Below, piece after piece: positions 6,806-6,923 of a stretch of DNA of 6,923 nt. The stretch comes from Pedosphaera sp. (GTDB taxonomy: Bacteria; Verrucomicrobiota; Verrucomicrobiia; Limisphaerales; UBA9464), in contig SIAZ01000190.1 of NCBI GenBank assembly GCA_009695405.1, positions 1-6,923 on the forward strand. Reading direction: 5' to 3'. The position numbers and the translations under genes were made by a program. Every line of letters starts with the position of its first letter. The stretch's first letter is position 1. The notes beneath the pieces are model-generated. The model was not told the origin of the DNA, did no database searches, and saw only the letters and a list, made by a program, of their open reading frames with translations.

Positions 6806-6923
6806 AGCTGGACTACCGGTGGCAAAGAGCTCATAAAGCAGGGCGTGCTTAAAGAACTAGTATTGCAAGGGCGACGGATGGGATCTGAGGAAGTGGAGTG
6901 GTTACGGAGATGGATTGAGGAGC
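6803..6923 (+). CDS. Partial 5' end of a possible transposase (DUF4338-like?), right repeat copy, runs off the window
   Basis: From the ATG at 6803 the frame is open for 40 codons to the window end; TGA at 6800-6802 closes it upstream. The peptide is identical to that of the left copy: lysine-rich start (GGKELIKQGVLKELVLQG), then RRMGSEEVEWLRRWIEE, predicted helical. Other frames of the repeat on this strand contain stops, which favours this as the real frame, although one frame on the opposite strand is also open. The resemblance to DUF4338/DruA-like N-termini is from memory and covers only about 20 residues. The short distance from repeat edge to ATG leaves little room for an internal promoter. 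Confidence 0.5.
   Translation, partial: MSWTTGGKELIKQGVLKELVLQGRRMGSEEVEWLRRWIEE

Larger units (their letters stand above)
6778..6923. repeat. Right copy of 146-bp perfect inverted repeat (probable insertion-sequence end)
   Basis: This is the exact reverse complement of 1-146. The shared sequence begins CGGTGCATTC at 6778; the left neighbour (AAATCCC) shares nothing with the purU sequence flanking the other copy. The edge is therefore a true repeat boundary rather than part of a longer inverted duplication. Both copies are oriented so that their short ORF reads away from the housekeeping genes. Confidence 0.95.

Noticed and set aside
1..6923. Composite transposon carrying the interior genes
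   Set aside because: Inverted flanking copies fit the form, but the interior holds typical chromosomal genes (hflX, glgA, rsgA, fumarase beta), and purU is cut in mid-gene at the edge. Two independent insertions into a chromosome are simpler.
1..6923. Linear plasmid or phage with terminal inverted repeats
   Set aside because: No replication, partition, capsid or terminal-protein genes are present, and the repeat contains an ORF that runs off the window rather than ending at a telomere.
1..6923. CRISPR array, tRNA, rRNA or riboswitch
   Set aside because: No regularly spaced repeats and no cloverleaf or conserved RNA signature were seen on either strand. The only tandem repeat is the coding one at 769-849.

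Overview
The window is a 6.9 kb chromosomal segment carrying ordinary housekeeping genes, bounded at both extremities by the same 146-bp sequence in inverted orientation. The glycogen synthase, with its ELHPFSKTGGLADM start and PSRFEPCGLNQLYSLRYGS catalytic region, and the N-terminus of HflX both resemble Verrucomicrobiota homologues as I remember them. A Verrucomicrobiota origin is therefore my best guess, not a proven assignment. Base composition is moderate, and coding strands show no obvious foreign patch.

Layout, left to right. Positions 1-146 are the left repeat copy, which holds the first 40 codons of an outward-reading, probably transposase-like ORF. The repeat cuts off purU (formyltetrahydrofolate deformylase), leaving its ACT domain and the start of the catalytic domain but none of the catalytic residues. 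Next on the minus strand come a UPF0309/SIS-domain protein with a 200-residue Arg-rich disordered tail, whose stop overlaps the purU start, and then hflX. A 130-bp divergent intergenic region separates hflX from glgA on the plus strand. glgA converges on rsgA (minus), with a small hairpin-bearing gap between them. Upstream of rsgA, probably in one transcription unit, is the beta-subunit gene of a two-subunit class I fumarase/tartrate dehydratase. Its alpha-subunit gene is absent: 110 bp of non-coding-looking sequence leads straight into the right repeat copy (6778-6923).

Functionally the genes are mixed: one-carbon/formate supply for purine synthesis (purU), ribosome-linked GTPases (hflX, rsgA), glycogen synthesis (glgA), the C4-dicarboxylate step (fumarase beta) and an uncharacterised SIS protein. 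I see no evidence of a defence, CRISPR or biosynthetic system. The notable points are the perfect inverted terminal repeats that look like two copies of one insertion sequence, the purU gene broken exactly at a repeat edge, the orphaned fumarase beta gene next to the other copy, the unusual SIS-tail fusion, and three consecutive genes that appear to start with TTG.
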